Shown one piece after another: positions 7,467 to 16,443 of a stretch of DNA of 64,000 nt. The number at the start of each line of letters is the position of its first letter. Positions within the stretch are counted from its first letter, which is position 1. Source of the stretch: Anaerolineaceae bacterium UBA6086 (GTDB lineage Bacteria > Chloroflexota > Anaerolineae > Anaerolineales > Anaerolineaceae); assembly GCA_002436005.1 (NCBI GenBank), contig DIXG01000061.1, positions 34,415 to 98,414 of the forward strand, written 5' to 3'. The notes below the pieces were generated by a model. That model did no database searches and was not told the DNA's origin. It saw only the letters and a program-made list of their open reading frames with translations. The translations under genes and the position numbers were made by a program.

Positions 7467-9788
7467 TTGATTGCTTATTGTATGAAGTGTCGAGAAAAAA
7501 GAGAAATCAAAGATCCTGTTGCGGATTACAACGCGGCTGGCGCACCCGTGACGAAAGGCGTTTGCTCGGTGTGCGGGACAAAGGTTTATCGTATGGGTCT
7601 TACGGATGCACACGCTGGACTTGAAAAACCAGATGTCTCCCGAAAGAAAAAGGTGCAGCGCAAGGGTAAGTTGGTGATCGTGGAATCACCCGCCAAGGCG
7701 AAAACGGTAGGGCGTTTTTTGGGGAAGAACTACACCGTCCGCGCCTCGGTAGGTCATGTGCGTGACCTTTTGCGTTCAAAACTTTCGGTGGATGTGGAGC
7801 ATGATTTTGAGCCCAGTTATCGCGTCCCTAACGAAAAGAGGGACGTGGTCAAAGAGCTGAAAAAACTGGCAGGAAAATCGGAAGAGGTTTACCTGGCGAC
7901 TGACCCTGACCGTGAGGGAGAGGCGATCGCCTGGCATCTGATTGAAGCTGCTGAAATTGATGAGGAGCACACCCATCGGGTTGTTTTTCATGAGATCACC
8001 GAAGACGCGATCGCCCATGCATTTGCACATCCGCGCACGATTGATATGGATCTTGTAAATGCCCAACAAACAAGGCGGATATTGGATCGATTGGTGGGAT
8101 ATGGCATCAGCCCGATTTTGTGGGAGAAGGTGCGCAGCCGACTTTCTGCTGGCAGGGTGCAGTCCGTTGCCCTGCGCCTGATTGTTGAGCGCGAAAGAGA
8201 AATAGAGGATTTTGACCCTGTGGAATATTGGTCAATTGAAGCCGATTTCTTACCCGAGGGCGGAAGAGTGCCCTATAGAGCAAAGCTGACCCGCATCAAC
8301 GAAGAAGAACCTGTTTTTGGAAATGAAGCCGCTGTGACGCCAATTTTGAATGATATGCGCCAGGCGAACTATACTGTTGAGTCGATTAAACATGGGACAC
8401 GCAAACGAAATCCCTCGGCACCTTTTATCACCAGCACACTTCAGCAAGATGCTTCGCGGCAACTGGGCTTCAGCGCGAAGAAAACGATGGCTGTGGCTCA
8501 GCAGCTTTATGAAGGCATGGAGCTGGACGGGGAAGGCACCACCGGTTTAATTACTTACATGCGAACAGATTCGACCAACATCTCAGAAGGAGCCCTCAAA
8601 GAAGTGCGTCAATACATTGACGACCATTATGGCAAAGACTTTCTGCCGAATGAGCCGCCCAAGTATAAGACCCGGACGCAATCTGCACAGGAAGCCCATG
8701 AAGCCATCCGCCCCACATCCGTGCTGCGTCGTCCAAAAGCGATCAAACAGTTCCTCACACGCGACCAGTTCCGTTTATACCAGCTGATCTGGCGAAGATT
8801 TGTCGCTTCGCAGATGATGCCTGCCCAATATAAGACACTGGCAGTTGAGATTCTTGGCCAGGGTGTGAAGGATCGTTATTTGTTACGGGCTTCAGGAAGC
8901 CAGCTGGAATTTTCAGGTTTCATGATTTTATATCAGGAAGGTAAGGACGAAGACCTGGTGGAGGAAGAAGAGGGTGACAGCGATCGCATTCCGATTGATG
9001 ACATCCGAGAAGGGCAGACTCAGATATTGGAAGAACTGATACCTGAACAGCACTTCACACAACCGCCTCCCCGATTCACAGAAGCTTCGCTTGTACAGGT
9101 TTTGGAAGAAAATGGGATTGGCCGGCCTTCAACCTATGCACCGATTCTTTCTACCATTCAAAACCGCGGATATGTGATTCGAGACGGAAAGCGGCTGGAG
9201 CCTACGGAAACGGGTTTTTTGGTGAACGACCTGGTGGTGGAATTCTTCCCCAGCATCGTGGATATTGGATTCACCTCACAGCTGGAAGACCAGCTGGACC
9301 TGATTGCTTCAGGCGAGGCGGAGTGGGTTGATGTGATCAGCGAGTTTTACGGTCCGTTCTCAGATCGTCTGGCACATGCCGAAGAAATGATGCCGAAGAA
9401 GAAGGCAGAGCTGCAAAAAATTGGGCGTGAATGTCCAAAATGCGGCCATGATCTCATCTTGCGATGGGGACGCTATGGGAAATTCATCAGCTGCAGTAAT
9501 TTTCCTGATTGCCGCTATACAGAACCTTACCTTGAGAAAATTGGCATTACCTGTCCTGAATGCCATGAGGGAGAAGTGGTAGAGCGGAAAACACGCAAGG
9601 GAAGAACATTTTATGGCTGTTCGCGCTATCCGGATTGCAAATTTACGTCTTGGAAACGTCCGGTCGCCACACCCTGTCCAAGTTGTGGGGGCACCCTGGT
9701 GATTTCAAACAAGCGCCATGTCACCTGTCTGGATTGTGAAGAGACTTTTCTCCAGGATGAAGTGCTGCGGGAATCAGAAGTGGCATAA
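7467..9788 (+). CDS. topA: DNA topoisomerase I with extra N-terminal zinc domain
   Basis: Type IA topoisomerase relaxing negative supercoils. Residues 1-45 form a small zinc-binding domain (Cys5, Cys8, Cys33, Cys36) resembling DUF5679, joined by a basic linker to the Toprim domain (KLVIVESPAKAKTVGRFLG) with the acidic cluster DPDREGEA. The catalytic tyrosine is Tyr364 in ITYMRTDST. Two C-terminal zinc fingers (ECPKCG...CSNFPDC and TCPECH...CSRYPDC) and a third CPSCGG...CLDC close the 773-residue chain. Start is TTG at 7467 with AGGAG about 9 nt upstream; the next ATG (7482) would lose Cys5, which argues for TTG. It follows manC by 12 nt, probably in the same transcript. Confidence 0.96.
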   Translation: MIAYCMKCREKREIKDPVADYNAAGAPVTKGVCSVCGTKVYRMGLTDAHAGLEKPDVSRKKKVQRKGKLVIVESPAKAKTVGRFLGKNYTVRASVGHVRDLLRSKLSVDVEHDFEPSYRVPNEKRDVVKELKKLAGKSEEVYLATDPDREGEAIAWHLIEAAEIDEEHTHRVVFHEITEDAIAHAFAHPRTIDMDLVNAQQTRRILDRLVGYGISPILWEKVRSRLSAGRVQSVALRLIVEREREIEDFDPVEYWSIEADFLPEGGRVPYRAKLTRINEEEPVFGNEAAVTPILNDMRQANYTVESIKHGTRKRNPSAPFITSTLQQDASRQLGFSAKKTMAVAQQLYEGMELDGEGTTGLITYMRTDSTNISEGALKEVRQYIDDHYGKDFLPNEPPKYKTRTQSAQEAHEAIRPTSVLRRPKAIKQFLTRDQFRLYQLIWRRFVASQMMPAQYKTLAVEILGQGVKDRYLLRASGSQLEFSGFMILYQEGKDEDLVEEEEGDSDRIPIDDIREGQTQILEELIPEQHFTQPPPRFTEASLVQVLEENGIGRPSTYAPILSTIQNRGYVIRDGKRLEPTETGFLVNDLVVEFFPSIVDIGFTSQLEDQLDLIASGEAEWVDVISEFYGPFSDRLAHAEEMMPKKKAELQKIGRECPKCGHDLILRWGRYGKFISCSNFPDCRYTEPYLEKIGITCPECHEGEVVERKTRKGRTFYGCSRYPDCKFTSWKRPVATPCPSCGGTLVISNKRHVTCLDCEETFLQDEVLRESEVA

Positions 9789-9818
9789 AGCTTGCACATT
9801 ATCTTCCAAGCGTCGTTG

Positions 9819-9847
9819 TTGCGGAAAAAGACGGACTAATCTACAAT
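9819..9847 (+). promoter_or_regulatory. Sigma70-type promoter for the 9893 gene
   Basis: TTGCGG at 9819-9824, a 17-nt spacer and TACAAT at 9842-9847 lie in the 104-nt gap after topA, giving a leader of about 40 nt with GGGAG before ATG 9893. Confidence 0.5.
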
Positions 9848-9892
9848 AGAGACAACGCTTATTTTTTCAGACAGATAAGATGGGAGTTGACG

Positions 9893-10966
9893 ATGAACTT
9901 GGAAAAAATTAAAGCCTATTTAACTGATTTCCGGATCAGCATTCCAGTGGGTGTTGTACTGGGTTTAATTTTGGGTCTGATCATTGGCTGGGGAATTTGG
10001 CCCGTCCAGTGGACGGACCTGGCACCTTACCATTTGCGCCCTGACCTGCGAGAAGATTATTTGCGCATGTCGATTTATACAACCACAAAGGTTGGCAATG
10101 AATCGATTGCCACCAAAGCCTGGGCAGAATTGGAAGATACTGCAGAAGAAACGCTTGCGGCAGTGATGGAGAAGCCCAAGTTCCTTAACGAAGACCAGAT
10201 CACCAGTTTTATGGCGATTGTTGGTGCCGAAGGTGTCGCTGAACCCGACCTTGAGGAGGACCTGCCGGTTGTGACGGAGGAGGAAGAGGTTCTTGAAGAG
10301 GTGGATGATGGGCGTGGTCCGAACTGGCTGTTGATTGGCGGGTTATGCATCCTGCTGCTGCTCGTTCTGGCAGTGGTGTTTTATTTCTTTGTTTTGCGAG
10401 ATAGCCTCGCCCAGAAAGATCAGCCCGAACCCCTCAGCCCGCGCACCTTACCAGATGAAGACGTTGATTTTGACGAGGATGCTAACCGGTTTACCGTTCT
10501 CACCCCCCACGAAGATGAAACCCCTAAAGCAGAACCTGTTGAACCTGTTGCGCAGTTCATGACCACTTACATGGTGGGCGATGATTTTTATGATGACTCA
10601 TTCAGTATTGATGCGCCAACCGGTGAATTTTTAGGTGAATGCGGTGTCGGGATTTCTGAAACAGTTGGTGTTGGTGAACCCAAGCGGGTAACTGCTTTTG
10701 AAATCTGGTTGTTTGACAAGAATGACATCCAAACCGTCACCAAGGTCATTATGAGCAAGCATGCCCATGATGATGAAAAGATTAGGGTGCGGCTGGAATC
10801 CAAGGGAGAACCTGTTCTGGCTGAGCCGGGAAAACAGGTTTTGCTTGAGACTGCCACGCTGCAGCTTGAAGCACGCATTATCGATATGGAATATGGCGAA
10901 GGCGCTGCACCAGATCAAAGCTACTTCCAGCGACTGACGCTTGAACTCGCTGTTTGGCCAAAATAA
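9893..10966 (+). CDS. Two-span membrane protein of unknown function
   Basis: I do not recognise the family. The 357-residue product has a glycine-rich membrane segment at about 15-40 (VGVVLGLILGLIIGWGIWP), an acidic linker (about 115-140 with runs of E and D), a second membrane segment at about 143-167 (LLIGGLCILLLLVLAVVFYFF), then an acidic cytosolic or external region and a C-terminal domain of about 130 residues that looks beta-rich (GEFLGECGVGISETVG onward). ATG 9893 is preferred over TTG 9887 because GGGAG lies 6 nt upstream. It has its own promoter and terminator, so it is probably monocistronic. Nothing around it indicates a role; a structural or envelope-associated function is only a guess. 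Confidence 0.8.
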   Translation: MNLEKIKAYLTDFRISIPVGVVLGLILGLIIGWGIWPVQWTDLAPYHLRPDLREDYLRMSIYTTTKVGNESIATKAWAELEDTAEETLAAVMEKPKFLNEDQITSFMAIVGAEGVAEPDLEEDLPVVTEEEEVLEEVDDGRGPNWLLIGGLCILLLLVLAVVFYFFVLRDSLAQKDQPEPLSPRTLPDEDVDFDEDANRFTVLTPHEDETPKAEPVEPVAQFMTTYMVGDDFYDDSFSIDAPTGEFLGECGVGISETVGVGEPKRVTAFEIWLFDKNDIQTVTKVIMSKHAHDDEKIRVRLESKGEPVLAEPGKQVLLETATLQLEARIIDMEYGEGAAPDQSYFQRLTLELAVWPK

Positions 10967-11001
10967 TCAAGGATCCTGGATCACAGGATATATTTAGAAT
11001 C

Positions 11002-11035
11002 AAAATGACCCCATCACGAAAGGGGTCATTTTTTT
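11002..11035. terminator. Bidirectional intrinsic terminator
   Basis: AAAATGACCCC (11002-11012) pairs over 11 bp with GGGGTCATTTT (11022-11032), followed by a seven-T run to 11035 and preceded by A residues. It lies between the convergent ends of the 9893 gene and greA and can serve both. Confidence 0.85.
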
Positions 11036-11047
11036 GTGTTGGTAAAT

Positions 11048-11512
11048 TTATTCGATTGAGAGGATTTCTAAGGTGATCTCCCCATTGGGTAAATTGACGG
11101 TCACTTTGTCACCCACTTTGTGCCCTAAGAGCGCTTTACCAATTGGCGATTCGTGCGAGATCTTGCCCTCTCTTGGGTTTGCTTCTTGCCTGCCAACCAG
11201 CAGATAGGTCTCCGGGTCAAAATCACCTTCCTGGATGGTCACACTGGCACCAATGTTGACTTCGTGGTAATTTTCCTGTGTTTCGATCACTTCTGAGTGG
11301 TATAAAATGGCTTCAATTTCCTGGATACGGCCTTCGAGAAACGATTGATCTTCCTTAGCTTTGTGGTAATCAGCGTTTTCTGATAGATCGCCCATCGAAA
11401 CGGCGTGCTTGAGACGTTCAGCCAGCTCATTTCGGCCTTTCGTCTTGAGTTCTTCCAATTCAGCTTCTAATTTCTGTTTGCCTTCTGGCGTCAGATATTG
11501 TGTGTTGTTCAT
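11048..11512 (-). CDS. greA: Transcription elongation factor GreA
   Basis: The 154-residue protein has the GreA coiled-coil N-terminus (YLTPEGKQKLEAELEELK) with the acidic tip DLSENADYHKAKEDQ near residues 42-56, where the two carboxylates reach the polymerase active site and promote cleavage of backtracked RNA. The C-terminal FKBP-like domain ends SPIGKALLGHKVGDKVTV. It is the last gene of the minus-strand cluster that also contains dgt and the isoprenoid kinases, and it is followed by the strong terminator at 11002-11035. Identity is secure. Confidence 0.97.
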   Translation of the reverse strand: MNNTQYLTPEGKQKLEAELEELKTKGRNELAERLKHAVSMGDLSENADYHKAKEDQSFLEGRIQEIEAILYHSEVIETQENYHEVNIGASVTIQEGDFDPETYLLVGRQEANPREGKISHESPIGKALLGHKVGDKVTVNLPNGEITLEILSIE

Positions 11513-11553
11513 TTTCCTTTTTAAAACCTTTTTTTGATAGTGAGAACAGCGAT

Positions 11554-12708
11554 TTACGGCAGTACCGTTGGATCGAACAATTTTTGGTGTTCGTCGATGG
11601 CAAACCGGTCGGTCATGCCAGCTATGTAATAGCAGACAGTGTGCTCCAAGCCTATTTCTTCAATCGACTGCTGGTATTCGGCGGGCAGGGTTGTTGGTTC
11701 GCTGGTGTAGGCTGTGAAGAGATCGGAGATGATCTTTTCTGCTTTAACCGTCATGCGCACCACGCGGTAGTGGTTATAAAGATGTTTGTATAAGAAATCC
11801 TTCAATTCTCTGTTGCGTCGATGCATGTCTTCGCTGAACCCGACCACGTTGTAAGGGAGCTTTTGCAAGTCCTCTACGGTGCGGATGCCGCTGCGACGGA
11901 TCATGCGGTCAACAGATTGAACCAGGTCTGTGACCTCGATCCCGATCAGGCGGCGAATCAGGCGATGCCGCGCCAGGTCATCCAATGGATCGGATCGGCG
12001 CCGGCCGATACTTTCATTGATCACTTCCCACAATGAAATGCCAGCCAGCTGTTCGGGGGTGATCAAACCTGAGTGCAAGCCGTCGTCCAGGTCATGCGCG
12101 GTGTAGGCAAGTTCATCTGCTGCGTTGGTGATCTGTGCTTCCAGGTGGCCGCGCAGCTCGGGGTCAAAGTCCTTCGAATCGGAAATATCGTATTCGGTTT
12201 CATGTTTGACGATACCCTCGAGCACTTCCCATGTCAGGTTTAAGCCGTCGAAATCTGGATATCGATTTTCGATTTTGGTCACGATTCGGAAGGAATGCCT
12301 GTTGTGGTCAAATCCGCCGTGATCGATCATCAGTCGAGAGAGTTCACGTTCTCCCGAGTGACCAAATGGCGGATGGCCCAGGTCATGCGCCAGGCAGATT
12401 GTTTCTACAAGGTCTTCATTGGCGCCGAGCGCTCGCGCCACACTTCGCCCGATCTGGGCAACTTCAAGCGTGTGGGTCAGGCGCGTGCGATAATAGTCAC
12501 CTTCATAGTTGATGAACACCTGGGTCTTGTATTCCAGACGGCGAAACGCCGTGGTGTGCAGGATGCGATCCCGATCGCGTTGAAAGATCGTGCGATAGTC
12601 AGGTTCATCTTCAGGATGCAGGCGTCCTTTGCTATTCTTGCTGCGAATTGCATAGGGCGCAAGGTTTTGGTCTTCCAGTTCTTCCAGTTGTTGACGCGTG
12701 AAGATCAT
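11554..12708 (-). CDS. dgt: Deoxyguanosinetriphosphate triphosphohydrolase-like protein
   Basis: HD-superfamily enzyme of 384 residues expected to cleave dNTPs to deoxynucleoside and tripolyphosphate. The metal site is visible: TTAFRRLEYKTQV, then RLTHTLEV (first His), and the HD pair in AHDLGHPPFGHSGE at about 106-119, with a later AYTAHDLDDGL. This is the shorter bacterial dGTPase-like type rather than the 500-residue enterobacterial form. It lies 41 nt upstream of greA and 80 nt after the isopentenyl phosphate kinase gene. Substrate preference cannot be read from sequence. Confidence 0.93.
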   Translation of the reverse strand: MIFTRQQLEELEDQNLAPYAIRSKNSKGRLHPEDEPDYRTIFQRDRDRILHTTAFRRLEYKTQVFINYEGDYYRTRLTHTLEVAQIGRSVARALGANEDLVETICLAHDLGHPPFGHSGERELSRLMIDHGGFDHNRHSFRIVTKIENRYPDFDGLNLTWEVLEGIVKHETEYDISDSKDFDPELRGHLEAQITNAADELAYTAHDLDDGLHSGLITPEQLAGISLWEVINESIGRRRSDPLDDLARHRLIRRLIGIEVTDLVQSVDRMIRRSGIRTVEDLQKLPYNVVGFSEDMHRRNRELKDFLYKHLYNHYRVVRMTVKAEKIISDLFTAYTSEPTTLPAEYQQSIEEIGLEHTVCYYIAGMTDRFAIDEHQKLFDPTVLP

Positions 12709-12788
12709 GTTTTTTTCTCCAAAATTTCAATCGAATTTAGATTATACCGGATAAAGGTATCAATAGCCTGAAGCGGTGGGTGTATCGT

Positions 12789-13592
12789 TCAGGCGGTGAT
12801 GGATGTACCGAGGGCTTGACCCAAAATTGCCTGGTAAAGGTTGCCAGGCTGGGCGCCTGAAAAGATCATTATTTTCAGCCCGGGTTCAGCCTGGACGAGT
12901 GAGACCATTAGCTCGACTTTGGACAGCATGCCGCCTGTCACATCCAATGCCCTGGCACTGGATAGAGCAGGAAGGACAGACTTAAGCGATGATGGCGTGA
13001 TATGGGGGATGATCTCTTCTGGCTGGTCAGGGTTCGAGAAGACCCCTGTGTCCAATCCAGCCAGGAGGATTTTGGCAGGTTTCAAAGGACCAGCCAGGTG
13101 TTGGAATACCTTTTCTGTGCTGACAATCGTTCCACCTAAACTCGTATCAAAGATGACATCACCCTGCACTACTGGAAGGAGGTGATGCGCGACCGCCTGT
13201 TTTATCCCTGCAAGATCCCATTGAACGATTGCACCATTTTCGGCGAGAGCTGAGGCGGAGGGCGGAAAGGCGATCACGGGCAGCCTTGCTTCAGAGAGAT
13301 GCTGAATAACAATCTCGTTCAGCGACCGGGCGGCACGCCACACTTCTGCAAATCCCTCCCAGTAAGCCTGGTCAGAACCGCCGGATTGCGTTTGATGTTG
13401 ACTGGCAATTGCATGACCAAAGGACCCGGAGCCGTGACCGATTACCATGCTCAGGTTTGGGGTTTCATCCATTGCCCTGGCGATCTCCTCTGCAAGGCGT
13501 TTGATGACCTCAATGCGCGCTGTGAGCGGTTGGGTTTTATCTGTGATTAGCGAACCACCTAATTTTAAAAACACCAGATTTTTCTGATTCAT
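12789..13592 (-). CDS. Isopentenyl phosphate kinase
   Basis: Amino-acid-kinase fold protein of 267 residues that phosphorylates isopentenyl phosphate to isopentenyl diphosphate, the last step of the alternative (archaeal-type) mevalonate route. Visible are the N-terminal KLGGSLITDK (about 10-19) and GHGSGSFGH ending in His60, the residue that distinguishes this family from other amino-acid kinases. DVTGGMLSKVE (about 215-225) and the C-terminal FSGAQPGNL complete the active site. It overlaps the mevalonate kinase gene by 4 nt (ATGA), so the two enzymes are co-translated. The window does not contain the decarboxylase that would join the steps. Confidence 0.92.
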   Translation of the reverse strand: MNQKNLVFLKLGGSLITDKTQPLTARIEVIKRLAEEIARAMDETPNLSMVIGHGSGSFGHAIASQHQTQSGGSDQAYWEGFAEVWRAARSLNEIVIQHLSEARLPVIAFPPSASALAENGAIVQWDLAGIKQAVAHHLLPVVQGDVIFDTSLGGTIVSTEKVFQHLAGPLKPAKILLAGLDTGVFSNPDQPEEIIPHITPSSLKSVLPALSSARALDVTGGMLSKVELMVSLVQAEPGLKIMIFSGAQPGNLYQAILGQALGTSITA

Positions 13593-14545
13593 GACAACTC
13601 ATTTGCCTGTAAAATTGTGGTGATGACATGCCGAGCACCGGCTTGCACCAGCGCTGCAGCAATGGATTGAGCAATTTCGGGGTTGGCGAGAGAGATGATA
13701 TTGCCGCCCAGTCCGCCGCCAGAGAGCTTGGCACCAAAAGCGCCTGCTTGCAGCGCGGCAGCGATCAATGCATCCAGACTGCCACAGCTGACGCCAAGCA
13801 TCCTCAGCTGATCCTGGTTTTCGTTCAACAATGGCCCCAGCAACGCCAGATCTCCCGAAGCCAGCGGCTCACGGGCTTGACGTGTGATTTCCCCAATTGC
13901 CGACAGGATAGGTGAATAGGCGGCAGGGTCAGCCTGGTAGCGCTCACGCACGCCGGCAACCGCTTCCCGGGTGGGGGTTTTTTCGCCGGTATCCGCAATA
14001 ATCCAGTGGGTTGGATTATTTATCTTCAGAAACTCGATGGGCTGATCCTTGACGAAATACACAGGCTGTTGGTGGGCAATCACATTATTATCGATTCCAG
14101 AAGGGGTGCCGTGATGCAGTTTCTCAACTTCGAAAGCCAGATCGGAAATTTGTTCAGATGATAAATGCGCACCGAAAAAGTTTGAGAGCGCGTGAATGAT
14201 GGCGACTGATGTGGCTGCGCTGGAACCCATGCCAGCGGCAACAGGGATGGTGGAAGAAATTTGGACGGAAAGGGATGGCAAATGAACGGGTGCGATCGCC
14301 GTCAGGGTGAGTCGAATGGCGGCTGCGAGGGGGTGATCTTCAGGTAAATCAGTCAGCTTCTTGTCCAGCTGGATATCTGGCGCTTGTACCTGGATCTGAC
14401 CTTGCGACGCATCTATTTGCGGCAGGATGCGAGCTGTGGCATTGACTCGGGTGACGGGTATGGCAATGGCTGGCTGACCGTAAACAACGGCATGTTCGCC
14501 AAACAGGATCACTTTGGCGGGGGCTTTTGCATAGGTGATCGCCAT
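13589..14545 (-). CDS. mvk: Mevalonate kinase
   Basis: GHMP-family kinase of 318 residues converting mevalonate to mevalonate 5-phosphate. The substrate loop APAKVILFGEHAVVYGQPA (about 8-26) is the mevalonate-kinase signature, followed by the ATP loop VAAGMGSSAATSVA (about 102-115) and the C-terminal GAFGAKLSGGGLGGNII. It lies 12 nt downstream of the UbiA-type gene and overlaps isopentenyl phosphate kinase by 4 nt, a cluster devoted to isoprenoid supply. Most bacteria use the MEP route instead; mevalonate genes are established for some Chloroflexota. Identity is secure; whether the organism also has MEP genes cannot be seen here. Confidence 0.94.
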   Translation of the reverse strand: MAITYAKAPAKVILFGEHAVVYGQPAIAIPVTRVNATARILPQIDASQGQIQVQAPDIQLDKKLTDLPEDHPLAAAIRLTLTAIAPVHLPSLSVQISSTIPVAAGMGSSAATSVAIIHALSNFFGAHLSSEQISDLAFEVEKLHHGTPSGIDNNVIAHQQPVYFVKDQPIEFLKINNPTHWIIADTGEKTPTREAVAGVRERYQADPAAYSPILSAIGEITRQAREPLASGDLALLGPLLNENQDQLRMLGVSCGSLDALIAAALQAGAFGAKLSGGGLGGNIISLANPEIAQSIAAALVQAGARHVITTILQANELS

Positions 14546-14557
14546 CGTTTTATCGCA

Positions 14558-15433
14558 TTACAGAAGATAGAGGATAATCAGGACAGTGACACCCCATAAG
14601 CCAACAGCCGCTTGCATGGGACGATCGGTCAGGACGATTTCTTCAGGCGCACCGCCAATATTTTTGATCCGGATCAGATAGAGATAGCGGAAGAGCCCGT
14701 AAATGACAAATGGGATCGTCAGCATCATGCTGTGATTGCCAGGGGTGATCTCAGCAGAAAAAGTGTAGAGGCAGTAGGTCATCAGCGTGGTGCTGAGCAC
14801 GATGGTCAGAAGCTGATCAAGCAGTTCCAGGGAGTAGCCATCCAGAACCTTACGATGGGTGCCTGCTATGGCTTCGAGAAGCTGGATTTCAGCACGGCGT
14901 TTGCCCAAACCGATAAAAAGCGCCAGGAACGTGGTTGCAACAAACAGCCAGGGAGAAAAGCGCTTCGTCACGATAATCACCAAGCCCGCAGTCACCCGGA
15001 TGACAAAACCCGCAGCAATGACAAGCACATCGATTAGCGGTATGTGTTTAAGCCAGAGGGAATACATCACCATCAGGACGAAATAGGAAGAAATGATCCA
15101 TCCGAAAGCGGGCGAGAGGACAAATGCTGCCGGGAAGACCAGCAAAAAAAGGACAACAGCAGCGATGACCGCATTCTTGATCGTTAATTGACCTGAGGGC
15201 AGCGGCCGGTGTCTTTTGTCAGGGTGCTGACGGTCGGACTCAATATCCACCAGATCGTTGACAATATAGACCAGGCTCGATGCCAGGCAGAACAGCAGGA
15301 AGGCAATCGTCGTCACAAGCAGCGATTGAGGATTGCTCAACTGACCGTCAAAGACCAGGGCAGCAAAGATAAACACATTTTTTGCCCACTGCCGAGGGCG
15401 CATTGTTTTCAAGATGTAGGTGAGCTGTTTCAT
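14558..15433 (-). CDS. UbiA-family prenyltransferase, decaprenyl-phosphate phosphoribosyltransferase type
   Basis: Polytopic 291-residue protein with about eight membrane spans. RPRQWAKN (about 12-19) and NDLVDIESDRQHPDKRHRP (about 59-77) match the sub-family that transfers phosphoribose from PRPP to a polyprenyl phosphate, giving a lipid-linked pentose donor; the first Asp-rich motif binds Mg2+. Members of the same fold attach prenyl chains to aromatic acceptors, so the exact acceptor is inferred. It heads the minus-strand cluster with mevalonate and isopentenyl phosphate kinases, consistent with use of polyprenyl products. It is divergently oriented from tlyA. Confidence 0.88.
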   Translation of the reverse strand: MKQLTYILKTMRPRQWAKNVFIFAALVFDGQLSNPQSLLVTTIAFLLFCLASSLVYIVNDLVDIESDRQHPDKRHRPLPSGQLTIKNAVIAAVVLFLLVFPAAFVLSPAFGWIISSYFVLMVMYSLWLKHIPLIDVLVIAAGFVIRVTAGLVIIVTKRFSPWLFVATTFLALFIGLGKRRAEIQLLEAIAGTHRKVLDGYSLELLDQLLTIVLSTTLMTYCLYTFSAEITPGNHSMMLTIPFVIYGLFRYLYLIRIKNIGGAPEEIVLTDRPMQAAVGLWGVTVLIILYLL

Positions 15434-15587
15434 TTGTCTTTTCGCTTACCGGAAGGTTGATGAGAATATTATAAACGCCTTCACCTAAGGGAGTATACAC
15501 CATTTTAAACCGTTCAGAAACGATAAGCTGTTTTGTCAAATGTTGGGATGGTTTACGTAATTACCGTAATTTAGTAATTTATCGTTT

Positions 15588-15616
15588 TTGTGTGTTAAAA
15601 GTTTTCCCGTTACAAT
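15588..15616 (+). promoter_or_regulatory. Promoter giving a leaderless tlyA transcript
   Basis: TTGTGT at 15588-15593, a 17-nt spacer and TACAAT at 15611-15616. The -10 box ends only 6 nt before the ATG at 15623, so the predicted transcription start coincides with the start codon, and no Shine-Dalgarno sequence is present. Confidence 0.55.
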
Positions 15617-15622
15617 ATATCT

Positions 15623-16429
15623 ATGAAAAAGAAACGCATTGACGTCTTGCTTGTTGAGCGCGGGCTGGCGGAGAGCCGAAATATTGCCCAGCGCCTGGTG
15701 ATGGCAGGCGAGGTGCGGGTGGATGGGGAGATGGTGCATAAGTCCTCGCTGCAGGTGGGCGAAGATGCCCGTGTGGAGGTGAAGCAAAAGCCACAATATG
15801 CCTCTCGTGGTGGGTATAAGCTGGCAGCGGCAATGGAAGTGTTCCGGGTTGTTGCGCAGAGAAAGATATGCGCGGATGTGGGGTCCTCTACAGGGGGATT
15901 CACGGACTGCCTGTTGCAGCATGGCGCGCAAAAGGTGTTCGCGATTGATGTAGGCTATGGGCTGTTGCATTGGAAGCTGCGGCAAGACCCCAGGGTGGTG
16001 GTGATGGAGCGAACGAATGCACGCTATTTGGAAAAGCTCCCCGAACCGGTTGAGCTGGTGACAATTGATGCATCGTTTATTTCGCTTGGATTGATCTTAC
16101 CCGCTGTGCGCGGATGGTTTGCGAATGAGGATGGTCAAACGGTTGCGCTGATCAAGCCGCAGTTCGAAGCGGGACGTAAGGCGGCGGCAGTCCATGCGGG
16201 GGTGATTAAGGATGATGCGGTTCATCAGCAGGTGCTTACGGATACGCTGATCATAGCGCAGGAAATTGGTTTCTTCCCGGTCGGTCTGATCCCATCACCG
16301 GTACTTGGTCCAAAAGGGAATGTGGAATTCTTGGTGGATTTGAGACTGAGGCCAGCTGAACCGCCGCTCCAATTTGAGGACATGGTCTTTCAAGCCATCC
16401 AGGATAAACCCTCTGAAAGTATTGTATAA
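15623..16429 (+). CDS. tlyA: TlyA family rRNA (cytidine-2'-O)-methyltransferase
   Basis: The 268-residue protein starts with an S4-type RNA-binding domain (RIDVLLVERGLAESRNIAQRL..VRVDG) followed by an FtsJ/RrmJ-like methyltransferase domain with ADVGSSTGGFTDCLLQHGA (SAM site, about 92-110), AIDVGYG and the catalytic-type IDASFISL and LIKPQFEAGR. TlyA methylates 16S and 23S rRNA at cytidine 2'-O positions and determines sensitivity to capreomycin in mycobacteria; some homologues are also annotated as hemolysins. The gene has no ribosome binding site and a promoter placed for leaderless translation. It converges on the sulfotransferase gene with a 14-nt gap. Confidence 0.94.
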   Translation: MKKKRIDVLLVERGLAESRNIAQRLVMAGEVRVDGEMVHKSSLQVGEDARVEVKQKPQYASRGGYKLAAAMEVFRVVAQRKICADVGSSTGGFTDCLLQHGAQKVFAIDVGYGLLHWKLRQDPRVVVMERTNARYLEKLPEPVELVTIDASFISLGLILPAVRGWFANEDGQTVALIKPQFEAGRKAAAVHAGVIKDDAVHQQVLTDTLIIAQEIGFFPVGLIPSPVLGPKGNVEFLVDLRLRPAEPPLQFEDMVFQAIQDKPSESIV

Positions 16430-16443
16430 ACCGAACCTTTGGC

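Noticed and set aside
9360..9566. Minus-strand small frame inside topA
   Set aside because: Antisense to the zinc-finger region of topA; composition mirrors the coding strand.
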